Assembly (NCBI GenBank): GCA_030544235.1
Contig: CM060477.1
Span: 24,858,934 to 24,922,933 of the forward strand
Direction: 5' to 3'
Length of the DNA stretch: 64,000 nucleotides
From: Lepturacanthus savala
Taxonomy: Eukaryota; Chordata; Actinopteri; Scombriformes; Trichiuridae
Of the stretch, positions 20,952 to 43,556 are shown in pieces (position 1 is the first letter of the stretch; every line of letters starts with the position of its first letter). Both the position numbers and the translations under genes were made by a program. The notes under the pieces were generated by a model. The model saw only the letters and a list, made by a program, of their open reading frames with translations. It ran no database searches and was not told where the DNA came from.

Positions 20952-21024
20952 GTTTCCGTAGTGTAGTGGTTATCACGTTCGCCTAACGCGCGAACGGTCC
21001 CCTGTTCGAGACCGGGCGGAAACA
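20952..21024 (+). pseudogene. tRNA-Val(AAC)-like copy with T-stem mismatch
   Basis: 73 nt with anticodon AAC, but it carries a T-C mismatch in the T stem and anticodon-arm changes. Function is uncertain. Confidence 0.6.
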
Positions 21025-21442
21025 AACATTATTGTGATCGCTGTGAGTCAGTAACAAAACAAGAAGTGGAGGTTCACACTGAGAAGTGATGCAATTAATC
21101 CAAAGCAACTCTGATTTAACACATTCATTTTTGTGATCACTCTGAGTCAGGAACAAAATACGCATTTGCCTTACTTCTCAGAAGTAACAATTGCCTTACT
21201 TCTCAGGAGCTTCACATTGAGTGGTGGTGCAATTTGCGCGAATCTAAAGCAACTCTGAATTTGCAACCTCAAATGTTTCTGCTGTGTTTGAGAAGAGAAC
21301 GTGGCCTATAGCGCCACATACTGCTGAAATGAGGCATTGCATCTATTATTGCTTCATACCAGTTGATGAAGACAAAGCTTTCGGTAATGAGTTGCTTTTG
21401 TCCGCTTTGGGGAAGAGTCAACATGTGATAGAAAACTCTACT

Positions 21443-21515
21443 CTCCCCGTCGGGGAATTGAATCCCGCTCTTCCGCGTGACAGGTGGAGATACTTGTCCA
21501 CTATACTAATGAGGA
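21443..21515 (-). pseudogene. Degenerate tRNA-Asp copy at array end
   Basis: The last tRNA-Asp of the array has changes in the T arm, acceptor and anticodon stem. The following unit decays. Confidence 0.65.
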
Positions 21516-21766
21516 ACGAGGCACGGTGGTTCCCTGGGACATCGACGGGCCAGATGTGCAGTTACCAGAAAAAAAAAGATGGATGCATTGATTGTGACCT
21601 GTGTAGTCCATATCACCTCAGAACTTGATTAGCTTATTTTTTTTAACCAGCAGCTGACAGTAGTATGACTGCCCATGAAATGTCTGTATATGGTCAAGAT
21701 ACTCCAGACACGGCTCAAGGTCAAGTGCTTTGAGCCATCTGCATGAAGGGCAGGACACTTTTGGCC

Positions 21767-21804
21767 GTTTTGGTAGTGTAGGGGTCATCATGTTCGCCTC
21801 ACAT
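21767..21804 (+). pseudogene. tRNA-Val 5'-half relic
   Basis: Only the acceptor, D arm and start of the anticodon loop are recognisable, with several changes. It marks the decayed right end of the array. Confidence 0.5.
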
Positions 21805-23000
21805 GTCTTTGCCTTTAACCTGTAAGAGAGAGATGATTTTAAGTTAGTTAAACACTTACCTGTAATGTTCATATGCTTACTACCTATGTTTATATACTTA
21901 CCTCTTTGTATTCTTATCTGGGCCTAATCACCTGCTGTCCATGACAATTACTAGTTTATATTGATAACAATCTGAGTTATTTGTGGTTCATTCATTCTGC
22001 TCACTACAGATATAGGCCTATATATTTTTGTGTATGGTTAATTTCCATTTCATGTTGTACTGAAATTATCATTTAGTCAGCTCTCCCAAGAAAACAAAAT
22101 CTTGCACCAGGGCCTTTTATCTTATTCTCATAAAAACTTGGCTAAATAAAAAGCCTCAACTTGAAACAGTCTCGTCTGCAATTGTTTTTCCGTCAGCGTT
22201 AAAGAGGTAGAGCTCGCTTGCCATCTCGGCAAAGGTTAGGGATCTTGGGCATGAAAAGGTTGGTGACCACTGGCTTAGAGAATATGGCCTATAGTACCAT
22301 CTACTGATGAAAGGAAACATTGCATCTATTATGACTATTATGGCTTTGAGCCACCCGCGTGAACTTTTTGCTGTTTCCGTAATGTAGTGGTTATCACGTT
22401 CGCCTCACACGCAAAAGGTCCCCGGGCGGAAACACTTGCCTTTTTGCGATCACTCTAAGTCCGTAACAAAAACAAGCAGTGGAGGTTCACACTATTTGCA
22501 CAGCCTCGTTAATGCTGGTCAAAGACTCTCTGAAGGTGAGAATTAAAAGACTTTCCCTCCTTAGTTTAGGTTGATACAGATCAAGTTGTGTTTTAGCAGC
22601 TTTGCAAATAAACATGCCCTCAAACTGCAGGACTTTATCTTTCTGTTGAGTTCCCACACAGGCCTTTTGGGCACATACTGATACTGTTATGCATTATTTT
22701 ATTTGCCTACATCAATGATGAAGTAAATGTGTTTTAAAGGGGGTGAGAGCTGCCTGCAAATAAAAATCTATATTGTATGTAATTAAACTTCATCATTTCT
22801 GTTATATCAGAAGATGAAACCTGCCAACAACAGTCGTTCTTAAAGAGAAAGACAATCAGCTGCAAACTGTACATCAGAAAATAACAGCCATAAAGTGTTT
22901 TATCAGCAGGGTGGAGACATCCATAAGGAGTCTATAAAAATCAAATATACAAACCTTATCTCAGTTTAGAATTTCAGTGACTCAATTTTTCCTTGTACTA
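21805..23000. other. Gene-free stretch
   Basis: Apart from the tRNA-Val relic at 22373-22434 and some array-like spacer around it, I see no gene or known element here. Confidence 0.5.
22373..22434 (+). pseudogene. tRNA-Val (CAC) relic lacking T arm
   Basis: The acceptor strands and the anticodon loop CTCACAC are present, but the T loop and one side of the T stem are missing. Flanking sequence (about 22,260-22,500) resembles array spacer, so this is an outlying array fragment. Confidence 0.7.
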
Positions 23001-23005
23001 GTTAG

Positions 23006-23024
23006 CACACACACACCCACACGC

Positions 23025-23073
<49 letters not shown>
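23006..23073. repeat. CA microsatellite
   Basis: Imperfect then perfect (CA)n run. A shorter CA run lies at 23238-23270. Confidence 0.95.
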
Positions 23074-23074
<1 letters not shown>

Positions 23075-23238
23075 CACATAAGTAAGTCAAGTGTATGATG
23101 GGTTATTGTTCTCAATTGAACTGACCTTTATTATAAAAACACAGAGGAACTATTTAATGAAGGTTTTGACACCTGAACATTGTTTTATTAAGTCTTAGAT
23201 ATTAGGGGAAAGTGAAATAAACTCTACTATACACACCT

Positions 23239-23269
<31 letters not shown>

Positions 23270-23581
23270 AAACTATTCACATCGTTAAGAATGTGAAAAA
23301 CGGTTTTGTTTTTGACTTTTTAGAAAGCTTATGTTGCACTAAGGGAGAAAATGTCTGAAATGAGACAAAGATTATTATTATATACATATAATCTAGTGTA
23401 CATATAATCACAAGTGAATAGATATGTCTTCGACATTCTTTTATTTAAATAAAGAAATTGTACACTCAAAATACTAATAATAATCAGTGGAGGCAACAGG
23501 AAGATTTGCAAGAATAATAATAAGAATACAATTAAATTAAATATTTACAAATAAAATATTTAAGAAATACTAATTATACTC

Positions 23582-23761
23582 ATCTCATTTTCTATACCAA
23601 CTTATTCCTCATTAGGGTCACAGGGGTCCGCTGGAGCGCATTACAGCGAGAGGCGGGGATACACTCCAGGTGGTCGCCAGCCAATCACTCACACATTTAC
23701 ACATTCACCAATTAACCTGAGCATGTTTTTGGACTGTGGGAGGAAGCCGGAGTACCTGGTC
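23582..23761 (-). mobile_element. SINE-like repeat fragment, inverted
   Basis: Reverse-complement partial match to the element at 24498-24870, sharing the segments around the 'ccaaaaacatgctgaggtta' and 'gaggcggggataca' regions. Confidence 0.6.
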
Positions 23762-24497
23762 ATTTTCTATACCTGATATTTATTTATGATATAAATTTAG
23801 TCATTGCAGTAATAATTATATATAGTTATATTAGTTATGCTAGCTATGCTCTAATATTAATGATGTACAATGAACTAACTAACCAACTAAATTCTTTTTT
23901 TCTATATAGTTAATAGCATTTTAATTAACTATTACAAGCTGGGAAAACTAAGCTAACAAGATGTCAAAATGTTAATAAATTCAACATGAAAACAATAAAT
24001 AATAATTCTAATACACATTTACCTGCAAAAGGTAAGATGGAAGTAGTTACATTACTATTTTACAGCTTAGGCCCTCCCATAAAATAAACCAAAGCTAACA
24101 GTTAGCTCTGGCTATTTGCCGATTAGCTAACTGTGTTATGCTAATGGTTAATGACATTGTGTTATGCTAATGGTTAATGACATTATCAATCATCATTCTG
24201 CAGCAAAAAAAAAATAATATCATGGCATTATCTTTACTGTAACATTACCTCTGTCTTTGTCACGGTTTTCCTCCTCTTCTTTTCTTTCCTTTTCCACCAC
24301 TGAACACCAGACATTTTGGGATATTGACATGTTTTTGAGCTTGTTCATGCACCCAAAAAGAAATGAAGTAGCAGCAGTAAAGTCTGATTAGGGGGATGGG
24401 GCATCTTAGGACGTCTGAGCGTAATCACCATTGATATCCAAAAGATAACCAAAATTAAAAAAAAAAAACAAAAGTAAATTAAATTGAAAGACATTAC

Positions 24498-24870
24498 AAT
24501 ATGGCATCACGGTGGAGCAGGGGTTAGCGCTGTTGCCTCACAGCAAGAAGGTCACAGGTTCAAGACCTCCTTGGTCCTGGGTCTGGGATCTTTCTGTGTG
24601 GAGTTTGCATGTTCTCCCCGTGTCTGTGTGGGTTTTCACCAGGTACTCCAGCTTCCTCCCACAGTCCAAAAACATGCTGAGGTTAATTGGAGAGTCTAAA
24701 TTGCCTGTAGGTGTGAGTGAATGGTGTGTGTGCCCCACGATTGGCTGGCGACCGTCTGGGGTGTATCCCTGCCTCTCGCCATAACGCGCTGGGATTGGCT
24801 CCAGCAGACCCCTGCGACCCTAATGAGGAATAAGCAGGTATAGAAAATGACTGACTGACTGACATTATAC
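24498..24870 (+). mobile_element. SINE-like teleost dispersed repeat
   Basis: The head has tRNA-like A-box (GGTTAGCGCTG) and B-box (GGTTCAAGACC) motifs, followed by a conserved body and a short CTGA-repeat tail. Open frames within it are artefacts. The family name is not certain. Confidence 0.65.
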
Positions 24871-25725
24871 CAAAAATTGGTAAGAAAATAAACAGTTAAA
24901 TTCTATGCATATAAATAAAATAATAATGGGGGAAAAATCTCTTAAAAAGGACCTTGATTTAATTTTGACAATAAAATTCATCCTCAGACAAGAGGAAAAG
25001 AGGAAGTCTCCATCTTCCTTCTATTCCTATATTTGTCCTTTGAGTTGTTTCCTCGAAGAGTAAAAATAAAACATTGAAACAATGTTGAGCAATATTCATG
25101 TTTTATACATTTCATCAGATGTTTTTTTTAGGATGGAAAAAAGTCTCAGAAGCAGCGTTTACACTGTACACTGAATTTATATTTGCAGCCACTGGGTCCA
25201 ACGTAAAACTGATTTACATTTGTCTGGAACCTTAAAAATACAAATGAATTCTCTTTAGTTTAGTGTCTGTGAAATCTGGACCAGATCTGATGTTTAATAA
25301 GCGGTTAACAGCAGATCAGCCTACAGCTGGTTTGTTTTATTCAGAAAACAGCTGAGGCAACAAACAGCAGGACTGAAGACTCCCTGTTGTTAATTATCCT
25401 CAAACATCAACAAGTCATCGTGTTGTAAAACTAAAGCTGAGCTGGTGCCGTCATAAAATACAAGAATCAGATACAACATGTAATAAACCTTTGGTCTGTG
25501 TCACTGCTCCAACATGTGTCAGGGGCAGGTCTAGGCGGTGGCTGGAATCTGATTGGTCGCCTCAGGTGACACCAAAAAAAAGTCACATAGCTGCAGGATT
25601 TCTATTATTACCACAGCTAATTGTTCTAATCTCAATCTAGATTGAAGCAGGGGGATGTTTCTTCACTTTCAGTGATGTAGAACTGTATGAAACTTTGTTT
25701 TAAATCTGATTATTTACCTTTATGT
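24871..25725. other. Gene-free stretch
   Basis: AT-rich sequence with no feature I can name. Confidence 0.4.
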
Positions 25726-25729
25726 TTGC

Positions 25730-26425
25730 CAGTGGTGGAAAGTAAGTATATTTATTCAAGTACTAAAGTACAGTTTTTTTTGAGATACACTTACACTTCT
25801 GACATAAAGTTATCAGAGGAGGGTTGAAAAGTTACATTACAAGTTATGATCTAAAAAAAAAGGAAAGTAACTAAGTACATTTACTCAAGGACTGTACTTA
25901 AGTACATTGAGAATTTCCAAGTGATGCTACTTTATACTTCACTTTACTCCATTTCAGAGGGACATATTGTACTTTTAGTCCAATACTTTTATCTGACATC
26001 TTGAGTTACTAGTTACTTTTGATATAAAAATGTTTCTAAACTTACATAATAATAATCTAACTGCTGTTTAAATTGTCTGATGTATTGTGATTGAAAGTTA
26101 TATAAATACAGTATTATTATAACAAAAACATACACATAATTTGCAGTACATTTACTATTAATTGACACACTAAAACATTAAAATACTCACATTTATTTAG
26201 TAAATGAATACAAGTAGTACAGTATACTATAATAAATAACATTCTCTATAAGTAGTAGTACCTTTACTTTTGATATTTTAAGTTCATTTTGCTCATAATA
26301 CTTCTGTTCTTTTACTTAGGTGCAATCTAAGTAAATTTACTTGTGAAGGAGTATATTTGACAACAGAATTTCTACTTTTACTTAAGTTAAATGATCTGAG
26401 TACCTTTATGATGTTTGTTAAAACC
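25730..26425. mobile_element. Dispersed 'aagtac'-rich repeat (hAT-like, degenerate)
   Basis: It begins with a 'ggtggaaagtaagta'-type end and is filled with alternating aagtac / gtactt motifs on both strands, which gives it a fold-back character. A related fragment lies at 61120-61205. The assignment to a non-autonomous hAT family is from memory. Confidence 0.5.
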
Positions 26426-26547
26426 ATTTTAAAATATAACTAAGCTACATCATGAAAAAGGTTCATTTAGGATTAATATAGAAGCTTTATTTTACATTTG
26501 TATGGAAACACATTGTTATGTTATGACTGGCTGTTTTTTCTTGAAAA

Positions 26548-26615
26548 GTCAACTTTATTTGTATAGCCCAAAACCACAAATCACAGATTCACCTCAATAG
26601 GCTTCACTGTTTGTA
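26548..26615. repeat. Short dispersed repeat fragment
   Basis: A 'tttatttgtatagccc' type sequence that I recall as common in teleost genomes as a LINE-tail fragment. Confidence 0.4.
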
Positions 26616-26774
26616 TATGTGGTTTGTATCTGTAACCTGTGGAGACAAAAAATTATATTCTGATGAGTGTGTGTTACAGCCTGATACAGTGATAACGTCA
26701 AAATTGAGAAACATGGGAGATGACTGATTGATGATATGGGTTCCTCTGTAAAAGCGAGCCTTCCAATATGAGTC

Positions 26775-26793
26775 AGTGTGTGTGTGTGTGTGT

Positions 26794-26871
<78 letters not shown>

Positions 26872-26877
26872 TGTGTG
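26775..26877. repeat. GT microsatellite
   Basis: About 100 bp of (GT)n, roughly 200 bp upstream of the unc93a start codon. Confidence 0.95.
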
Positions 26878-27081
26878 GGGCTGGACTTTGTTCTCAGTGC
26901 ATGAGTTTATCAGAAACTGTCATTTACAGCTGACTTTACTCCTGATCTGTGCAGCTGTGTGAAACCACTGATCGGAAACTACAAGACACTTCAATTGTTC
27001 ACTTCTCCTTTTTTCTTAAAAGTGGAAGATTTTATTTTTTTTTTTAATATATTTTTTTATATTATATATTTATGAGCAGCC

Positions 27082-38155
<11,074 letters not shown>

Positions 38156-38172
38156 GGAAAAAATATTGTTTC

Positions 38173-38178
38173 AATAAA
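38173..38178 (+). terminator. unc93a polyadenylation signal
   Basis: AATAAA 18 bp after the stop codon, implying a very short 3' UTR unless a later signal is used. Confidence 0.6.
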
Positions 38179-38769
38179 GTCAGGCATCTGATGCTGAATT
38201 GTGGAAAAATGACTTGAAAGTTCCACCTTGAATAAACTGTAAATCAAGTGATGAGAGTGATGGAGAGCTATTAAAGGGAAAATCATTCAAACTCCTCTCA
38301 TCTGGTTTTTATGCACCTTTTAAACTTTGCACATTAAACACTTGGAGAATGTTTTTTCTTTCTTTGGTGGAAAAGTTGATGTAATGATAAAATCAAAAGT
38401 ACCAACAAATAAATTCAAATGTGAGTTAAATCTCTCAATTGTATCACATTTTAATTATTTTTCACCGGATGATTGAAAAAAAAAAGTATGGTTTTCTCAC
38501 AAAAGGTAATGAATGACAGTAACTTTTCACTGTACTGGAAAGAAATCGGGAGGTTTCCCTTAATCATGAGATGTAAAATACTTGATACAGACTGAAAGCA
38601 TAAGATTAGAAATGGTTAAAATAAAAAGCTTAATTTAATCTTGGAATTCAGACTTAATTTCCAGAATAAACACATTATTTTGTTTTACTCCTAATTTTTT
38701 TCTCTCAGAATTCTGGAAAAAAATCTGGAAATTCTTTATTTTTCAGATTATTTCATCAGAATTCTGAGA

Positions 38770-39890
38770 TTAAATACTTTTTTGTACTTGTACTTGCACT
38801 TTGAGACAACTGTGTTATCTCAAAGTGCTTCACAAAATCCAGTCCAATGTGACTCAGACATCCTCCGTCCTTAGACCCTCCTTCTCGGCAAGGAAAAACT
38901 CCAGTGGGAAAGAAGAAACCTCGGGGAGAACCACAGTGAAGGAGAGATCCACTCCCATGGATGGACAGACTATAGATGAACCAGGACTGACAGACATCCA
39001 TCTGATGATGATGTATTAGTCTATAAAGATGTTTCAGTCTGTAGAGATGCTGTAGGGTGGGGGCAGAAGGGTGGGTGCAACCAGGCAGGTGAAGGAGTAG
39101 TAGTAGGTTCATCAGGGGCCTCGATGAGTCACATCAGGAGTCGTCATCGTTGGGCTCCGGGTGAATAGTGATGTAAAGACCAAGTATAAACTAGATAATG
39201 CTTATTAATGACAGACAGTGGTACATGGTACATAGTATGTTCTATTTGGATGGTATGGGATAAGGGCATCTTTAAGATAAGAGGGGCCCATACCATCAAT
39301 GGTTTTATAAGTGAGGAGTAGGATTTTAAATTTAATTCTTAACTCAACAGGAAGCCAATGAAGGGCTTGGAGTATGGGGCTGATGTGCTCTCTTCTATTA
39401 GTTCCTGTTAATAAATGAGCTGCTGCGTTTTGAACCAGCTGAAAACTTTTTAGGGAACTTTTAGGACACGCTACTAATAGGGAGTTACAGTAATCTAGTC
39501 TAGATGTAACAAACACATGGATTAGTTTTTCAGTATCATTTTTAGATAGCTCTTCTAATTTTAGCTATGTTACACAGGTGAAAGAAGGCTGTTCTACAGG
39601 CTTGATTAATATGAGCTTTAAATGATAAGTCTGGCTCAAATAAAACTCCTAGGTTTTTAACTGTGGTGCTAGAGGCTATCTTCACATTATCTAGAGTTAC
39701 TAGTTGCTCAGATAGGGACTCTAACACTTTTAGGGCCTAATATAATAACTTCTGTTTCATCAGGGTTGAGTAACAAATAGTTAACAGACATCCAGGTCTT
39801 TATGTCTCTAACACAGGCGCTAAGTTTATGTACTAGCCTGATCTGATTGGGTTTAATTGATAAGTATAGCTGCGTGTCAGTTTTCCCCGT
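38770..39890 (-). mobile_element. L2-like LINE fragment (reverse transcriptase C-terminus and 3' end)
   Basis: Read on the minus strand from about 39885, the sequence gives 'DTQLYLSIKP', then 'LLLNPDETEV', 'SRLDYCNSLL' and 'HWLPVELRIKFKILLLTYK'. These are C-terminal blocks of fish L2/Rex-type LINE reverse transcriptases. A frameshift at about 39541 and 5' truncation make it dead. The 3' part (about 38770-39200) contains 'gaagcactttgaga'-type tail sequence. Confidence 0.8.
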
Positions 39891-40059
39891 AAAAATTTAT
39901 CAGAATTCTGAGAAAAAAGTGGGAATTCTGACTTCAATCTCACAATTCTGACTTTAAAGGAATTCTGAGAAAAACAAAATCAGAATTCTGTGCTTTTTTT
40001 GTAGAATGAATGAACAAAAAATGTTACCCCTTAAATTGTTTTATTTTTCTGTGTAGATT

Positions 40060-40310
40060 CTCACTCATCCAGGTCATTGTAGTCGAGGGGTTTTTAAAAA
40101 GTAAGCAACTGGACTTTTTCTTTGAGCTTGAAGACGTTTCACCTTTCCTCCGAAAGGCTTCTTCAGTTCTAGCCTGATGATGGAAACCAGGAGCTATATC
40201 TCTGGATCACAGAGGGTGGAGCTATAGACCACACCTCCCATCCCATAACAAAGGGTCACATAGGTCACCCTTCAAGGTGTGAATTAGGATGAGAGTCGTT
40301 GTGGTAATGA
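40060..40310. repeat. Dispersed repeat fragment
   Basis: Sequence of the 'gaagacgtttcacctttcct' type, which I recall as a frequent teleost interspersed repeat. Short duplicated segments occur at 40265-40350. Class unknown. Confidence 0.45.
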
Positions 40311-41689
40311 CTCTCATTCCAATTCAAGGTGTGACTTGGAATGAGAGTCGTGGTCACATGATCCAGAGAGAGAGTCCTGCTCTGATGGTGTTTTATTTTT
40401 CCAGTGGCTTTAATACTCAAACACATTTTTGTCTATATAGTCGTCAGACAGTTAAATATCCATGGACTCTACTCCACAATAAATGACACAATAAATAAAT
40501 GACACCATCGTCTGCAAACTGACAGACAAAAGCTCCTGAAAATAGAAAGAAAATACTTAGACATGCTGCATTTCAAATGGTGCTTTTATTGCAATGTGTT
40601 GCATTCCCACATTCATAGATGTTATAGATTTGTTAGTCAAAGCATCATTTCCTCAAGGTTGGCATCCTCACCTTGGAAAAAAAAGCAGAGGGATCAAATG
40701 CACGAGGTGTTTGTGTTTTGAGTGTAGTAGAGAAGTGTGTGTGTGTGTAAACTTGAGCAGCCACGAACATATGAATGAACAAACCTCCAAAATTTAGACT
40801 TCCAGTAGATGCAAATAAAGAGAGTTTTTTTTTAATAGGTCAAACAAAGAATGGTTTTGTTTGGCTTTTATCAGCCTGCAGAGCTCTCACTCCCTGCAGG
40901 GACTGGACCCGGCCTGAGACTGATTGTCTACAAAATTCCAAAGAAAAGGTAGATTTCTTTAATTCACGGTACACACCTGAACAGGAGGGGGGAGGGGAGG
41001 GGGGTTGAGGGGTATTAAAAAGAGACAGAGAGAAAAAGAGAAAATATAACATGCATAAAATTCTCCCAGATGAACATTGTCACTCATATTGTCTTGTAAT
41101 AGCTGCTCCGATGCCTCATTTAAAAACAAACTTTACATGAGTTTAATATACAAAACTGGACAAAAATGAGTAAAATGTATAATATATATTTATATATATA
41201 TTTATTTATATTAAGTTGTACAAGGGAGAAAGTGGAACCTTGGTCTTTTTTTCTCAAATTCTCCAGAGAAAGCATTACCGCCCCCCCAGAAAAACAACAC
41301 AAAGTGGTGAGTTAATAATAAGCCTTCTTTTAAAAATCTCTGAACCATATCCAACCTCAGTCCCAATAAGGCAGCACTTACAATACCGACAACTGATGCT
41401 GTGGTTAACGTTCACATAGAGTAGAGAATAATTGAACACCTGCATAAGGAATGAGTGGGAGTTTCGAAGGACTGTAGAGTCGCAGCGGTGCCCAAATACC
41501 AGCTCGGACCAATGATGGGGAAAAAACTGATTAAACACACAAGTGGAAAATGTCTTCTTTTTGGTACAATTGGTCCAATGAGTTAGTAAAAATGATCTTA
41601 TTCCACTGCCAGTGTTACTTATTTAATTTTTCTGGTCAATATTGGTCAATTAATCTTGTTCTTGTAAAAAAACAAGATTAATGAATTAG
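40311..41689. other. Convergent intergenic stretch
   Basis: No coding exon recognised. A TTTATT at about 40585 would be an AATAAA on the minus strand and is one candidate for the far end of the ncoa1 transcript. Confidence 0.3.
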
Positions 41690-42005
41690 TTGCCAACTAT
41701 TCCATTAATCGCCAACTATTTTGATAATTGATTAATGGATTGGAGTCATTTTAAGAAGATAATGTCCAAATTCTCTGGAACCAGCTTCTCAAATCTGATT
41801 ATTTTCTGCTTTCTTTAGTCTTTCATATTACTAAACTGATGATCTTTAGGTTGTGGACTGTTAGTCTGGACAAAAAAGAGGACATTTTAGGTTGAATCTT
41901 CAGCTTTGGGAAACAGTGATCGACATTTTACACCATTTTATGAACCAAACAACTAATCGATTAATCGTTAAAATAACCAATAGTTTACTTGACTATTAAA
42001 ATAGT
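41690..42005 (-). repeat. Dispersed repeat with inverted 'attaatcgatta' ends, copy 3
   Basis: Inverted copy of the family seen at 30110 and 33721. A more diverged relative lies at about 45700-46080. Confidence 0.6.
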
Positions 42006-43225
42006 CATTAGTTTTTGGTCAACTTTCCTCTTTTTTAATAATAAGATATAATAAGATAATTCTACTCAATATTGGACTAATTGTAAGAAATACAAGATAT
42101 TTCCACGTGATAATTAAATTTCTTGCATTGTATGTATCTTGTTGAATATATTTTAATATGTGTGCGTTTTTCCACACATTTTCACACCGAATGTGACAAT
42201 CTCCGCCAGACATTTGCCCAACGCTGGTATCGGCGCACCATGAAATATTCTGTGTTAGGCAGCACAAGACAAGCAACACAGGACAAAGCAACACAGTTAA
42301 GGGTGTTGTCATTCATGTCAGTGCACAATTGTTGCTAGAAAGCAGAGGTTTAAGTCTCGTACAACCAGACTTAAAAGCGAGTGTCCACTCGGTTTGAGGA
42401 AAAACGAGAGTGAGAGAAATATAGCGGGAGCCGAGCGGCGGCAGCTACGGAGCAAAGGATTTGCTGAAACGGTGTCGTGAGCAGGAATGTTCGGAAAAGT
42501 TCAAGCTGGAGGAGGAGGAGATTTAACAGTTCGCCTGGTGTCAGCTGACAGCACAGAGAGGAGGAGAAGGATGTCACCTGAAGAACTTTAGCATAGTATT
42601 TATACTGAGGATCGGTTGGCGTCAGCATAGAGAAAGACGAGAGAGAAAGACACAGAGAACATTACAAAGAAGGTAAAGTGTGTACAATTTTTTAGTCGTC
42701 TTCTGGATAATCAGTATCCACTACAGTCAAGTTCTTCATAAAGAACCTGAGAAATTAATTCTAATTGTACTAGTAAAACTAACATTTTCTTGGTACATTC
42801 AGGGGACATTACTTATTCTATCTCCGGATCTGATTGAAACAGTTTCTGATGGCCTTTTCACTCCAAGTAAATCCGATATAAAGTGCAAAATTAGATTGTA
42901 TTTGCAAATTCCTGGAATAATTTGATTAATCTTCTATGTGTGTAAAAAAGTCATTTCAAAATACAGTAAACTTTTTTTTTCTTTTTTTTTTACAAAGGTG
43001 AAAAAAGGTTTAAAAAAAACCCTGGTTAACAAGGTTATTATTGTTAAACAGCAAAGGAGCAATCTTTACTGCGGAAAGTATATACACGAGGCACCTCAAG
43101 TTTGGTATAAAGTATTAATGGAGGAAAAAGAAAAAGCCTTTTTTTTCCGAGAATGAGCTTCACCTGTGATATTAACAGCTGAGAAAGGTCATCAGATAGA
43201 AGGGAAACTCCCTGCTGAAGGCAGG
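42006..43225. other. Intergenic or 3' UTR stretch
   Basis: No gene recognised. The stretch around 42370-42680 is more GC-rich than its surroundings but has no supported open frame. Confidence 0.35.
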
Positions 43226-43556
43226 CTTGGGATTTATCGAAATATTGCGATATTTCTACTATATAGGATATTTTTCACATATATATATGTATATATATAT
43301 ATATATGTATATATTTAATATATATGTATATATTTAAAAATTTTATGCAGTTTGTCCTGCTGTGAGTCCAAGTTTCTCTACAATATCCCTGGTTTGTGGT
43401 TTTATGCCCCCAAAATCTGGAATAAACTACAGAGAATAACTGAAAAATAAAAAGCTAAACAATACAACTGTATTGTTATTATCGATAATATCGTACACCG
43501 CAATATTTTTGGCTGTAAAATATCACAATATCGGATCTGGGATATCGTCCCAAGCC
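43226..43556. mobile_element. Fold-back dispersed repeat with 'gcgatat' motifs
   Basis: The ends 'caggcttgggat' and 'atcgtcccaagcc' are inverted, with repeated cgatat/atatcg motifs and a TA run between them. It is probably a MITE. Confidence 0.5.

Larger units (their letters stand above)
1..21770. repeat. Tandem array of ~825-bp units carrying tRNA-Asp and tRNA-Val
   Basis: The same unit of about 816-826 bp repeats head to tail, interrupted only by the retroviral insertion at 4470-12013; removing the insertion and one target copy restores an 825-bp period. Each unit holds a minus-strand tRNA-Asp and a plus-strand tRNA-Val about 250 bp apart in head-to-head orientation. The spacer also contains an internal direct duplication (for example 329-385 compared with 482-541). 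The array runs off the left edge and decays near 21,770. Seventeen copies of each tRNA gene are visible. Long open frames in the units read antisense or sense through the tRNAs and are not genes. Confidence 0.95.

Noticed and set aside
1..21770. CRISPR-like repeat and spacer layout
   Set aside because: Repeats are ~825 bp with tRNA genes in eukaryotic DNA; there are no short direct repeats with unique spacers and no cas genes.
26768..26962. Open frames over GT, TA and CA repeats (also 27844-28218, 52947-53153, 58438-59078)
   Set aside because: Microsatellites have no stops in some frames; the translations are dipeptide repeats.
42371..42628. Possible exon in the GC-richer patch between unc93a and ncoa1
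   Set aside because: No splice sites, family match or frame support.
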